A stretch of 64,000 nt of DNA from Pisolithus tinctorius (lineage: Eukaryota > Basidiomycota > Agaricomycetes > Boletales > Pisolithaceae): positions 496,001-560,000 of the forward strand of contig JANFAH010000029.1 in assembly GCA_024663395.1 (NCBI GenBank), written 5' to 3'. The translations under genes and the position numbers were made by a program. This document shows positions 22,353-32,333 of the stretch, piece by piece. The notes below the pieces were generated by a model that worked only from the letters and a program-made list of their open reading frames with translations, was not told where the DNA came from and searched no databases. Position 1 is the stretch's first letter. Each line of letters opens with the position of its first letter.

Positions 22353-25300
22353 TCATTGGTATGGGCCGGGTTTACCGGGGTAGCTGGAGTGAAACTCTTG
22401 CACGAGTTCAGAAGCGTTGTCTAGTTCAGTGGCGAGTACCCAAGTAGTTTCTTCATCTGTCCCTTCGTAGCCGGTCCACCGGACTAAGTACTGAAGCCAA
22501 CACCGGCGACGCCGGTCGACCTTAGAGTCGAGGATTTCCGCTACCTCGAACTCTAGATCACCGTCGACTTCGACTGGTGGGGGTGGTGGTTGAGTCCGGT
22601 TCGGGATGGTATTAGGGATGGCCGGCTCGAGTTGGGACACGTGGAAGACCGGGTGCACCGCGCGCATTGAGTCCGGCAGGCGCAGTGTGAACGAGTGGGT
22701 ACCGGCCTGAGCTATGACCGGATACAGTCCAAGGTTCTTCTCCGAGAGCTTCTTGGATGGCCGAGTAGACCGGAAGTATTTGGCTTTCACATATACCTGG
22801 TCACCGACCTTGAAGTCCGGAGCCGGCATGCGTTTGGCATCGGCCGGTCCTTGGTAGCGCTGTTGTGCGAGGGTCATCTCCTCACGTAGGTATTGGTGCA
22901 GTGAGTCTAGGTCAACTGCATAGTCACGAGCCCGGGCGGAAGTGAGGTCGCGCTCCAGGTACACCGAGATGTTAGGATGGTAGCCCTTATTAGCGAAGAA
23001 TGGTGAGACACTGGTGGTGGCGCTAGGGGCATTGTTGTATGCGAACTCGGCCAAAGGTAGTAGTTCGGCCCAGTTGTCCTGTTGGTAATTACAGTACACT
23101 CAGAGGTATTGTTCCAAGGTCTGGTTGGTCCTCTCGGTCTGGCCATCGCCTTCGGGGTGGTAGCCCGAGGTGAAGTGTAAGCGCATATCCAAGGCCTTAC
23201 CGAGTGACCGGAAGAAGTGAGACACGAACTCCGAGCCTCGGTCTGAGGTTACGTGGGCCAGCACTCCGTGCTTTGAAAAGACATGGAGTAGGAATAGTTT
23301 GGTGAGTTCTGGGGCTGTTATGGTGTCGTGGGTGGGGATGAATATAGCCTGCTTGGAAAGCCGATCAACTACAACGAGGATGGCCGTGAAGCCGGTTGAG
23401 GCCGGAAGTTGCTCGATGAAATCCATAGAGATAGAATTCCATGGCTTCTCCGGCACCGGGAGTTGCTTGAGAAGGCCGTAAGGCCGATGGCGGGGAACCT
23501 TAGCCCGAGCACAGGCCGTGCAAGACCGGACATAGTCCTTGACAAATGTCCTGAGGCCGGGCCAGGTATACTCACGCCGAATGAGCTCTAGGGTCCGGTT
23601 TTGGCCGAAGTGGCCGGACAGGGGGTGGTCATGCTTGAGACGCAAGACCCTAAGGCGGAGATCATTTGAGTCCGGCACGTAGATCCTTCCATCAAGGCGA
23701 AGGAAGCCGGTGTCGTCTACTGACCACCGGGGATCAGACATGTCGGAGAGACAGATTTGTGAGACCGGGTCGTCCGGCAGTGCGGTCAGGATATCATTGT
23801 GAAGTTTCTCTATATCCATCAGTGCGACTGCTCGTAAGACCGGGTACTCGAGGTATGTGGCGCGAAGGGAGACCGCTAGTTGCTCTTGGGTGAAGACCGG
23901 TCTCAGGTTCTGCGGGTTCACTCGGGCGTAGCCGCTATCCCCCTCTTTGGGGTAGACGTCCCATCGTCTAGTTAGGGCGTCGGGCTTAGCTCCGAGCTTA
24001 CCGGGCCTGAATCTGATGATCATATTGAATTGCGAAAGGAATTCAGACCAGCGAGCTTGGCGACGGGTGAGTACTTTGGAGGTAGAGAAGTACTCGAGAT
24101 TCTTGTGGTCGGTAACAACGTCGACCGGTGAGGCCGAGCCCTCAAGGTAATGGCGCCAGGTCCGGAATGCTTCGAAGATCGCAAGCAATTCCTTATCGTG
24201 GGTATCATAATTCAATTCTGGGGCCGTCAGAGTCCGGGAGTAGAATGCGACCGGATGTATCTGGCCGTCGCCGCAGGTGATAGAGAGGATGCCGGCGATG
24301 GCATAGTCCGAGGCATCAGTCTCGACGGTGATGGGGACCCCGGGGATGAAATGAGTTAAGACCGGCGCGGTAGTGAAGGCGGCCTTGAGGTTATTAAATG
24401 ACCGGCGGCACTCCTCGGAGAAGTTCCAAGGAGCCCCCTTGCGGGTAAGCCGAGTCAGCGGTATGACGATGTCCGAGTAATTAAAGATGAACCGGCGGTA
24501 GAAGTTGGCGAATCCGAGGAAAGACTGAATGTCCTTGACCTTGTGAGGCTCAGGCCAATCGCAAATGGTCTGGACCTTTTCCTTGGACATCGTGAGGCCG
24601 TCGGGGGAAAGATGGAATCCGAGGTATTCGACCGAGTCCGAGTGGAACTCGCATTTCTCCGGCTTCGCATACAGGCCGTGAAGCCGAAGCTGGCGAAGTA
24701 CCTCTCGGACATGCTGCCTGTGAGACTCTTTATCTCCGGAGTAGATCAGGATGTCATCTAAATAGACGACCACACATACATCCAACATATCCGCGAAGAT
24801 AGTGTTGACGAAGCACTGGAAAGCGGCCGGGGCATTGGTGAGGCCGAAAGGCATCACTAACCACTCGTATGATCCATACCGAGTCCGGAAGGCGGTCTTC
24901 CATTCATCGCCCGGAGCAATCCGGACGAGATGGTAGGCATGCCGAAGATCAATCTTAGTGTAGATCTTGGCTCGGCTTGGTGAATCTAAGAGGTCGGAGA
25001 TGAGCGGTAGCGGGTATCGGTCCTTCTTAGTGATTTTATTGAGGCCGCGGAAGTCTACGCAAAGCCGGAGGGAGCCGTCCTTCTTCTTGACAAAGAGGAC
25101 CGGTGCAGCATAGGGGGAGGAGGTAGGCCGAATGAATCCGGTAGTGAGGTTTTCATCGATGAAAGTCCGGAGAGCTTGGAGCTCAACCGGGGACAGCGAG
25201 TAGATGGTGCCGAGGGGCGGGGTTGTTCCTTCTTCGAGCTCTATCTTCAGATCATATTCCCGGTGTGGTGGGAGTGCCGAGGCCTTGGCCTTGCTGAATA

Positions 25301-26168
25301 CATCAGCGAAGTCATGGTACTCTTCCGGTACATTGGGTAAGGCCGGAGGAGGGGAGGCCGAGGCCGATCGGGCTTGAGCTGAGTCCGAGGGGCGGAGCTG
25401 AAGTTGGAATTGGATGGACCCTTCTAGTTTGCAGGCGCGCACAAAAGCGGCTGCATTGATTAGGGAAACCAGAGGGGCCTTCAGAGGGGTGCGAGTCGGA
25501 GAGTCGGAGACCGGTACAGATGGCGCAAGGCCGGGTTGGTCGCTAGGACCGGAGTCAGGGAGGCCGGTGGAAACCGGGCTTACAGGGGGTGTCGACGGGG
25601 TTGGCATTCCTTGTGCAGGAGTCTGGAATGTTAGACTGCTCAATACCCAATCAATCAACGGATTGTAGCGGGTGAGCCAGTCATGTCCGAGGACTATCTT
25701 ACACTCAGAATCCAACGGGGCTAAGAACAGGGTTACCGGGGTGACATCGCCGGACGCGAAGCGAATGTTGACATCTACTGCTTGGGTTATGGTGAAGGTG
25801 GACGTTCCATCAAAAAGCCGGAGTCGGATTGGTGAGACCGAGTAAGGGGTAAATGAATGTTGATTAGCAAAATGATTATCTATGAAACAGTGAGTGGAAC
25901 CGGAGTCCACTAAAGTACGAAGCCGAGGTAAATCTGGGTTTTCTAATGTGACATAGGGGGTTAAAGAATTCGGGCTGGAAAGAGCGGACGCGTTGAGACG
26001 AGCCTCCAAGTTTGCACAACCGGAGTCAACGCAGCTCCCAGATTGTGCAGAGTCCTGGGAGCCACTACCTATTTTTTTGTCTCGGGGGTAGTACCCGAGC
26101 CCGAGGCCGGTGCGGCCTCGGTGGTGGCCGCAGCGCGAGCCTTGGCCTTTCCGGCTTTCTTGGGGCAT
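22353..26168 (-). CDS. pol: pol polyprotein of chromovirus A (PR-RT-RH-IN-chromodomain)
   Basis: The main frame (26168-23100) gives protease with DSG at residues 88-90, reverse transcriptase with VVYLDDILIY (YLDD about 469-472), RNase H with TDAS (Asp about 618), and integrase with an H-x4-H/C-x2-C finger (about 848-886) and D916, D976, E1012 (D-x35-E). A single TGA at 23100-23102 follows EQYL; the same frame continues through a GPY/F-like module and a C-terminal chromodomain (EVAEILDSK ... YLVRWTGYEG). Homologues have Arg here, so a CGA to TGA change is likely; readthrough cannot be excluded. Pol is in the -1 frame relative to gag and is reached through the slippery site at 26072-26078. The chromodomain would steer integration towards modified chromatin. 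Confidence 0.93.
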
Positions 26169-27445
26169 TTGTCAGCGAAGTGACTGGACCCTCCGCAGAA
26201 CATGCAGAGGTTTCCGTCTAGGCGATGCTTGCGTTCTTCCGGGGTAAGCTTCCCATCTTTGCCGAGTTTGCTAGGCTCGGGCTTAGATGAATTGCTGTTA
26301 CTATTGTTGCCCGGCTTCGATGAAGCCGGCTTAGGGGTAGAACCGGAGTTGTTATTGTTGCCGGTCTTCTTCTCTTGACCGGTCTTGGACTGGTTATTGT
26401 TGCCGGAGCCGCCGGACTTATTGTTACTAGAGTTAGACGAGCCTTGGTGCTTGCTCGCCCGCTGGACTTCTTCCTTGCGCTCCCAATAGCGCGCATCTAT
26501 TTCTTGGGCGAGGTGGCGGAGCTCGTGAAGCGTCCGGGGTTTGCCAACCCGACAAACTTCGTCCTTAATCCGGTCTGGGAGTCCGGAGTAGAAGTGGTGG
26601 CGCAGTGCACCGTCTCCGTAGCCTCGGACTTGCGAAGCAAGCCGATTGAAGTCAACTACGTATTTGTTGATGCGCTGACTGTCCTTCATATGTAAATGGT
26701 CGAGTTGGCTTTCGGCGTCAGCAACCGGGTCGTGAGGGCCGAAGGTGGTTTGCAACTCCAGGACGAACTCCCGCCAGGAGTCCATCCAGAGAGGCCGGTC
26801 ATCGGGGTCATTGAGCCCGAGCAAGTCCGGCTCGAACCATTCGAGAGCCATACCTTTGAGGTAGGATTGGGCGAAGATGACCTTGGCACGATCGGTCCTA
26901 AAAGCCCGGGGACGGTCTTGGAAGTTAAGTTCGCACTGGATGAAGAACGCGCGAAGCTTCTTGGGGTCGGTACCATCAAAGGTGTCGGGCTCGCGTAACT
27001 TGGTCCTGCTTGAGGACTCAGGACTAGTACGGGTGTTGCGAGCCAACAGCTTGATGGCCTTTGCGAGGCTATCGAAGACCGCGACCGCGGGTTCGGTGTC
27101 CGGGTCTGGGAAGTCCGGATCGTCTTCCGGATCATTATCTTCCGGGTTATCATCACCGGGACCATTATCATCGGGGTCATTATCTTCTGGGTGGTTATCA
27201 TCATCGTCGCCCGGCCCATCATCGCCGGGGTCACCCTCGGGGATGGGAGCAGTGGGACGACGTGGAGTGGGGGTATTGGATGTGCGGGCTGAGAAGCCCC
27301 TGAAAGGGCTGACGGGGTCTGGGGAGCGCCTAGTGGTGCCCAACGCAGCTAGAGCTGTTTTGCGGCGAGCCCCACTGGCTGAAGCGGAGTCGGGGTTAGT
27401 GGCAGAACGACCACGGGGAGGTTGAAAACAAGTCTTGGTTGCCAT
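26069..27445 (-). CDS. gag: gag of chromovirus A
   Basis: 458-residue nucleocapsid/capsid protein. An acidic Asp/Pro/Gly-rich region (about residues 75-120) precedes the capsid core (QSYLKGMALEWFEPDLL, HHFYSGLPDRIKDEV). A CCHC zinc knuckle, CMFCGGSSHFADKCP (about 414-427), lies near the C-terminus. It ends ETKK then TAG, immediately after the run A AAA AAA. It overlaps the pol frame by about 100 nt. Confidence 0.94.
   Translation of the reverse strand: MATKTCFQPPRGRSATNPDSASASGARRKTALAALGTTRRSPDPVSPFRGFSARTSNTPTPRRPTAPIPEGDPGDDGPGDDDDNHPEDNDPDDNGPGDDNPEDNDPEDDPDFPDPDTEPAVAVFDSLAKAIKLLARNTRTSPESSSRTKLREPDTFDGTDPKKLRAFFIQCELNFQDRPRAFRTDRAKVIFAQSYLKGMALEWFEPDLLGLNDPDDRPLWMDSWREFVLELQTTFGPHDPVADAESQLDHLHMKDSQRINKYVVDFNRLASQVRGYGDGALRHHFYSGLPDRIKDEVCRVGKPRTLHELRHLAQEIDARYWERKEEVQRASKHQGSSNSSNNKSGGSGNNNQSKTGQEKKTGNNNNSGSTPKPASSKPGNNSNSNSSKPEPSKLGKDGKLTPEERKHRLDGNLCMFCGGSSHFADKCPKKAGKAKARAAATTEAAPASGSGTTPETKK
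26072..26078 (-). promoter_or_regulatory. -1 frameshift slippery site, gag to pol
   Basis: Minus-strand A AAA AAA sits in gag phase just before the gag TAG; a one-base backward slip enters the pol frame. Elements C (39580-39586, A AAA AAA) and B (37627-37633, A AAA AAT) have a slippery heptamer at the same place. Confidence 0.75.
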
Positions 27446-27471
27446 GATGTTCTAGACCCACACAAGTGGCG

Positions 27472-27481
27472 AGTCTGAAAT
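27472..27481 (-). promoter_or_regulatory. self-primer binding site of chromovirus A
   Basis: Minus-strand ATTTCAGACT, two bases inside the 5' LTR, is the exact reverse complement of AGTCTGAAAT at 27700-27691 in the LTR, 35 nt after the TATA box. No TGG-type tRNA primer site is present. This is the Tf1/sushi self-priming arrangement. Confidence 0.8.
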
Positions 27482-27483
27482 AC

Positions 27484-28013
27484 TGTTAAGTACGGGGATT
27501 GTCCGGGTTGAGACCGGACCGGAGACCGAAGCGGGCGCGAGGCCGAGGGGTCGGGGTCAGAGGTGAAGTCGGGGATGCAGATGGTTTTGGACTGTTTGGA
27601 CTTAGCGACTGAGGATACAGCGCTATTCCCTTGCGTGGGTCTCAGTCCGAGTCCAAGGCCGAGACGGAGTTATCAGAGGTGACTTAGTTGATTTCAGACT
27701 GAGGTCTACAGGCCGAGTATCTACGAGTTTATATACTAGAAGTAACTATAGTACGGAGACCGGTAATGCCGATCTCGCAAGGATTGCTAAGAGGATTGGT
27801 AAGGCAGATATTAGTAACGTATGACTAAGGTAACGGAGACCGGGACAGAGTGGACCGGGGACAAGACCGGGCGAGGACCTAACCGAAGTGACAGACACTG
27901 CAAAGCAGTGTCTACCGCGCTAGACCAACTGGAGATACGGGATTGGCGAGGCCGAGGCCGGACTGAGTGAGCGCGAGGCCGAGTCCGGCCGGGGTCGAGG
28001 CACGACTATGACA
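27484..28013 (-). repeat. 5' LTR of chromovirus A
   Basis: 530 bp, TG...CA. TATATAAAC at 27735-27727 on the minus strand; predicted transcript start at about 27700. Confidence 0.95.
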
Positions 28014-28735
28014 GTCTTCGAGAATGCTTCCCATTTGTCTAGATCTGTTTGATCATCAACTTGAGTAGCTGCAAGGGCACTGCTGACATATCGGAGCCAA
28101 TCAAGGAAAACTATCATGCTAGTTATGTCTAATATCACTAAGAACACCATGAGATGTATCAATGAGGATGGAGTGGACGACCCGAAATTTCTGATGAGAG
28201 GGTTGGTGCGTCGCCTGCTTTGATAAGTATCACAAACGTCAGTGTGGGCGCAGTGCGGAACACGTGTGTCACATACTGCTGAGGATGTGTTTGCGTTGCA
28301 GGGTATCCATGAGGGGGGATTTGGTCATCATTTGCATCACTTCCCGGCCTACCCTGGTTGATATCTGAGAGTTCGACTTCGGGCTTGAGGCTAACATCAG
28401 GAATTGAATTGCACGATTGATCAGGAACGCTATGCACCTTACTGGAGCCAGGTTGTGCAGGGCCTGAGACCGACTCCCCACCCTCACTGTATGGTATGGT
28501 TGTGTTCCGAAAGCCAGCACTAAGAATAGGCAGGTTCAAAGCAAGGACATTATGTGCATCATTATCTAGCAGGTGCTTTCGTTTCTGCTTATGGATGAAC
28601 AGGTTCCAAAGTGACAAGAGGTACCGAAACAAAGGTAAAGTTGTTGAGGAGCATTGTTTGGCGATGGCGATGAATAACTTGGGTAGGCGAACAAGGATTC
28701 GCAAGAGCACCTGTGGGACTAACATGATGGTGTGA
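28014..28735 (-). pseudogene. membrane-protein-like gene, 5' part, split by element A
   Basis: Encodes LRILVRLPKLFIAIAKQC at 28725 onward and TQVDDQTDLDKWEAFSK next to the insertion, matching 51963-51273 of the uninterrupted copy. The second-exon acceptor seen in that copy (AAATTTAG) is changed to AAATTTCG here, so splicing is probably lost. Function of the family unknown. Confidence 0.75.
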
Positions 28736-29073
28736 GTACAACAGAAACTTCCTGATGGACATCATGTGTGCTTTCCCTGTGGGCGAGAGTGACCAGTGTT
28801 GCCACTTCGAACGAGGCACCTTTGCCTTACATCATCACTTGATTGGTAGCAGACCCACTGGCACTCCAAATTTCCCATATATTCTATTCTTGACCATTCC
28901 ATACATTAATCCTCTCTCCCCTATCTACTGCATTCACATATGGCCACATTGATCCAGAAGGTGATCCTCTGGCTAGGGAATATCCATGGGCCAGATTGTC
29001 CTCACAGACCTTTGAGGGAGGGCAGTCTGAACTTCACCAATATCATCAAACACTTTGATTTACACATCCATAC
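28736..29073. other. non-coding flank between gene remnant and element B
   Basis: The left portion matches the flank of the paralogue around 51971-52170 in scattered blocks. No gene recognised. Confidence 0.35.
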
Positions 29074-29805
29074 CGTCAAGTCCAGGCCTACTCCGACCAA
29101 CTCTGATGCTAGATGAGGTCTGGGGAGAGGTTCAGAAGCAAGTCTGACAGGAAGAACTGAACTCTGACTGGCAGAGTGTTGGCAGGAATGAAGTCCACCA
29201 AGACAAAGGTGGAGTGGAGTGAGGGTGTTGGGTTTAGCTTGTGTGCTACCCCCTTGCACCATCTCAGCCCTCATATTTCAGAGGGAGAGCACAGACAGAA
29301 AGTCAGAGGTAACTCCAACAGGCAGAAGACAGAGACAGAGGGAGTAGGAACTAAGTTGGTATTCATACTGAAGAACAGCAGAGTACAATACATGCTTTTA
29401 TGCTACTACAGAGGTACAGTAATTGGAATCAGAACTGACAAATGGAGACTCATAAAATTTCAGGTAACACTTCCTAGACAATGAATGAAGGGTAGACAGA
29501 GGACATACAGACAGGTAACATAGTACATCCCAAAAAGGGAACAGTCCAGGCACTGGACCATGTGGTGTGTGCTGCAGAGTACCTGACTGCATGCTGTCAA
29601 GGAGAAGTCCAAAGGGTAGTCACATGACCCCTCAGAGAATGGTCCATGCAGTCCAGTAGGAGTGCAGTACAAGTCTGACAGCAGTCAGAGTGGAGATGGG
29701 TTATAAACAACAGGAGGTGGGTGGAGTTGGTGCAGAGTGAGTGAATGACTGGTGGAAGTGGGTGTGGAGTGAGTGAAGACCTAGAATGAACACATGGTCA
29801 TGACA
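29074..29805 (-). repeat. 3' LTR of chromovirus B
   Basis: 732 bp, clearly homologous to 46386-47105, with numerous transitions. Ends TCATGACA next to a G-rich tract on the minus strand (rc of GTGCCCCCCCCCCTAGGG). Confidence 0.9.
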
Positions 29806-29824
29806 GTGCCCCCCCCCTAGGGCC
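29806..29824 (-). promoter_or_regulatory. polypurine tract of chromovirus B
   Basis: Minus-strand CCTAGGGGGGGGGGCAC abuts the 3' LTR, corresponding in place and core to the tracts of A and C. Confidence 0.75.
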
Positions 29825-29997
29825 TGAACCACTGAAGGCCACTTGTTTGGAATGAGATCAACACAAGTCAATCATTTGAAATTGTTTTGATGCCTTGAGG
29901 ACAATGGTTTAGCCATGGCAGAGCTCTGTCAGAGTTCAAAGTACCACTTAAAAACATGTGTCAGGGTTCTGAACCTTCATATCCTCCCCCCACCACC

Positions 29998-31226
29998 ATG
30001 TCCACCCATTGTCAGAGTAAGACCCCCCAACCAACCCCTGGCCACATCCATGACTACTCCCAAGTCATGGATGATGAACTGGTCATCCTCACCAATGACT
30101 CCACTGGCACTGAGTGGGAGAAAACTGCAGAGAAGGTTTGCCAATGAGAGGAGACCAAGTGGAGAGAGAGGGAGCACAAGGCCAAGCATGAGGAGGCCAA
30201 GAGATGAAAGGCAGAGGAGGAGCAGTTGGAGGTGGAGCAGAGGCAAAGGGCAGAGGAAGAGGCACAGAGGAAGGTAGCCAAAGGGGAGGAAGCATGAAAG
30301 AAGAAGGCAGCAGAGGAGGAGGCAGAGAGGCAGAGGCAGAGGGCCTCAGAGGAGAGGGCCCAGGCCAGGTGGGATGAGGCCACACAAAGGTAAGTGGTGG
30401 AGTACTGTGAGTCAGGTGGAGCTGACTTGCAGTTTTACTTCTTTAGATTATGTGGCACAGTGTATGATGTCAACACCACCCAGAGGGTCCCTGGGACATC
30501 ACCACACCCAGGAGGCCCCCTTGCACTCACTGTATAGCAAGTCTGATGGTGGGTCAGTGTGAGCCAGGGCAAGGTAAGACCAGGGCCTGCATGCCCTGCC
30601 ACAACAAGAAGAAGATGTGCAGCTGGATGTGGGAAGAGGTGGCAGCAGGGCCCTCATGGAAGAGGGCAGGGATGGGGAGCTCCTGAGGGGAGAAGAAGAA
30701 GAGGGTGCAAGGGAAGGGAAAGGAGAGAGTGATGGAGACAGAAGAGGCAGACGACAAGCAGGAGGCAGGCAGGGAGGACAAGGAGGAGCCAGCAACACTG
30801 CATGAGGGACCCTCAGGAGTGGGGGTCTCCTCCTGGTGGGCAGAGTGGGAGTGGGAGTGGCAGCTGCAGGCTGCAGAGAGGTATGCAGAGGCATGTGAGA
30901 AGGCTGTGACAGCCTTCAAGAAGATGGCAAGGGCAGCTGAGTGGATGGCAGAGGCTGTGGAGTGGACAGCCAATGAGTGGGGGCTGTACTGCAAGTGGGT
31001 GGAATGGGCAGAGATGAGGAGGGAGGACATGTGTGAGGCCAAGATGGCTGAGTTTGAGTGTGCAGGAGGAGGATGGAAGAGGCTGCAGTCAGAGATGGCA
31101 GAGGACAAGAACAACAAAGCAGATGAAGGTGTGGATGGGGGCAACAAGGAAGAGGAGGAAGTTGGAGGAGAGCAAGAAGGCAGAGAAGAACAGGAGGGTG
31201 GTGGAGAACAAGCAATGGAAGAGTAG
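29998..31226 (+). pseudogene. opposite-strand accessory gene of chromovirus B, broken
   Basis: Exon 1 (29998-30389) begins MSTHCQSKTPQ and has HIHDYSQVMDDE, matching the WSQVSEDA region in element A, followed by a Glu/Arg/Ala-rich coiled-coil stretch interrupted by TGA codons. A GTAAGT...TTTAG intron (30390-30446) is at the position of the intron in A. Beyond it CMPCHNKKKMCSW (about 30591-30629) preserves the C-x2-C-x6-C motif. A long Trp/Glu/Ala-rich helical segment and an acidic tail follow to 31226. Stops make it non-functional, but the layout is that of the intact gene at 21080-22162. Confidence 0.7.
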
Positions 31227-31417
31227 GATAATTTTCTTTTTTTCTTTTTTTTTTTTTTCTTGTTTTTAGTTTGTATATTTTTGTACTACTATGAAATAGA
31301 CTTGTGATTTTGTTTGTGATTCTGAGAAGTGAAATGGATAAGCAGAGAAAATTCTAAAGTTTTTAAGGTAGTTCAGTAAGGGGCAGAGTTGGCCCATGGA
31401 GGAAGGTTATGTAGGCA
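31227..31417. other. internal non-coding part of element B
   Basis: Begins with a T-rich run (31235-31270). Nothing else seen before the solo LTR. Confidence 0.4.
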
Positions 31418-32323
31418 TGTCATATCCATGACTCTCAGACTCAGACTCAGTCCAGTCCGGACCCCTAGCCCCTATCTCTGGTCAAGTCCGGTCCTAGTCC
31501 GGCCTAGAAAACCCAGTCCCAGCCCTAGATAACTCAACTCTGGCCTGCATAACCCAAGTCCAGTGTTTTACCCCTATCTCCAGTCTGTTTTGGCCTCCCA
31601 GCCTTGCACTGCTCCACCCCGGTCCTCCTAGGTCTATGTCCGGGTGACCCGGACATAACTCCGGTCTGTTTTCCCATGTTTGCACTATATTTAGTCTAGT
31701 CCTCTTGTCTGACTTTTGCTTACTCTATGAAACCTGTGTCTGACTCCGGTATGCCAGTCACCCAGACTTTAGCTATTAGTCTCTGCACAGCCTCCATGGC
31801 TGTCCTCACTCTTGCTAATCATCTTGCTAATAGCTTATTCACAAGTCCGGCTTCATGTTCTTTACTCTGGACCAGCCTCATGTATTTAACCCCTGTACAT
31901 ACTTTGTAGCACCCCCAGTCAGAATATCAATTAAGTATTACCCTCAACTCCTGTACTACACCCTGAGACTACTCTATAGCTAAGGCTGAGCCTTAGGCTA
32001 TCCCCAGCCCCTGTCCCAGACCTCTCCCCAGCTTGCATAAGGGTACAGCACATAAGCTGAGACCAAGGGAGGTAGATCCAACCCCAGACTGGCTTCCCCC
32101 CTGTGCACACCCCAAGACCAGTCAGTTTCCCACGCTACCGGTCTTGTTCCCACGCTCCCAGCCTTAAGTCCGGTCCTCTGGACTTAGCCCCTAACCTCCA
32201 GCCTCAACTCTGGTCCAACTGGACTTGGCCCCTGTCTCCTGGCCTTGACTTTGGCCACTTGGACTTAGCCCCTGTCACCCGGTCTTGAAGCCTGGTCACC
32301 TGAGGGTAAACCCATACTTGACA
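31418..32323 (+). mobile_element. solo LTR of family D, nested in B
   Basis: 906 bp from TGTCATATCC to CTTGACA, flanked by AGGCA duplications (31413-31417 and 32324-32328). It lies between the accessory gene and the integrase end of element B, with no internal region, so it is a solo LTR left by LTR-LTR recombination. Orientation is plus: a TATTTAA box at 31883-31889 precedes AGTCAGAATATCAA at 31917, the arrangement found in the LTRs of A, B and C. Confidence 0.93.
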
Positions 32324-32333
32324 AGGCAGAGTA

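Larger units (their letters stand above)
20413..28013 (-). mobile_element. chromovirus A: full-length Ty3/gypsy retrotransposon
   Basis: Full element of 7601 bp with two 530-bp LTRs (TG...CA) differing at three visible sites, all transitions, flanked by the target duplication GTCTT (20408-20412 and 28014-28018). Order in its own sense: LTR, self-complementary primer site, gag, pol (protease, reverse transcriptase, RNase H, integrase, chromodomain), opposite-strand gene, polypurine tract, LTR. Composition is CpG-rich, unlike elements B and C, which fits recent insertion. The only coding defect noticed is one TGA in the integrase region. The empty target survives in the paralogue at 51266-51270. 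Confidence 0.97.

Noticed and set aside
27472..27483. tRNA primer binding site next to the LTR of A
   Set aside because: No TGG start and no fit to a tRNA 3' end; exact complementarity to the LTR itself favours self-priming.
30499..31215. Ser/Leu/Pro-rich minus-strand frames
   Set aside because: Complement of the Glu-rich coiled-coil gene of element B; low-complexity shadows.
31418..32323. Reading this LTR as the 3' LTR of element B
   Set aside because: It has its own AGGCA duplication and differs from the LTR at 46386; the matching 3' LTR of B is at 29074-29805.
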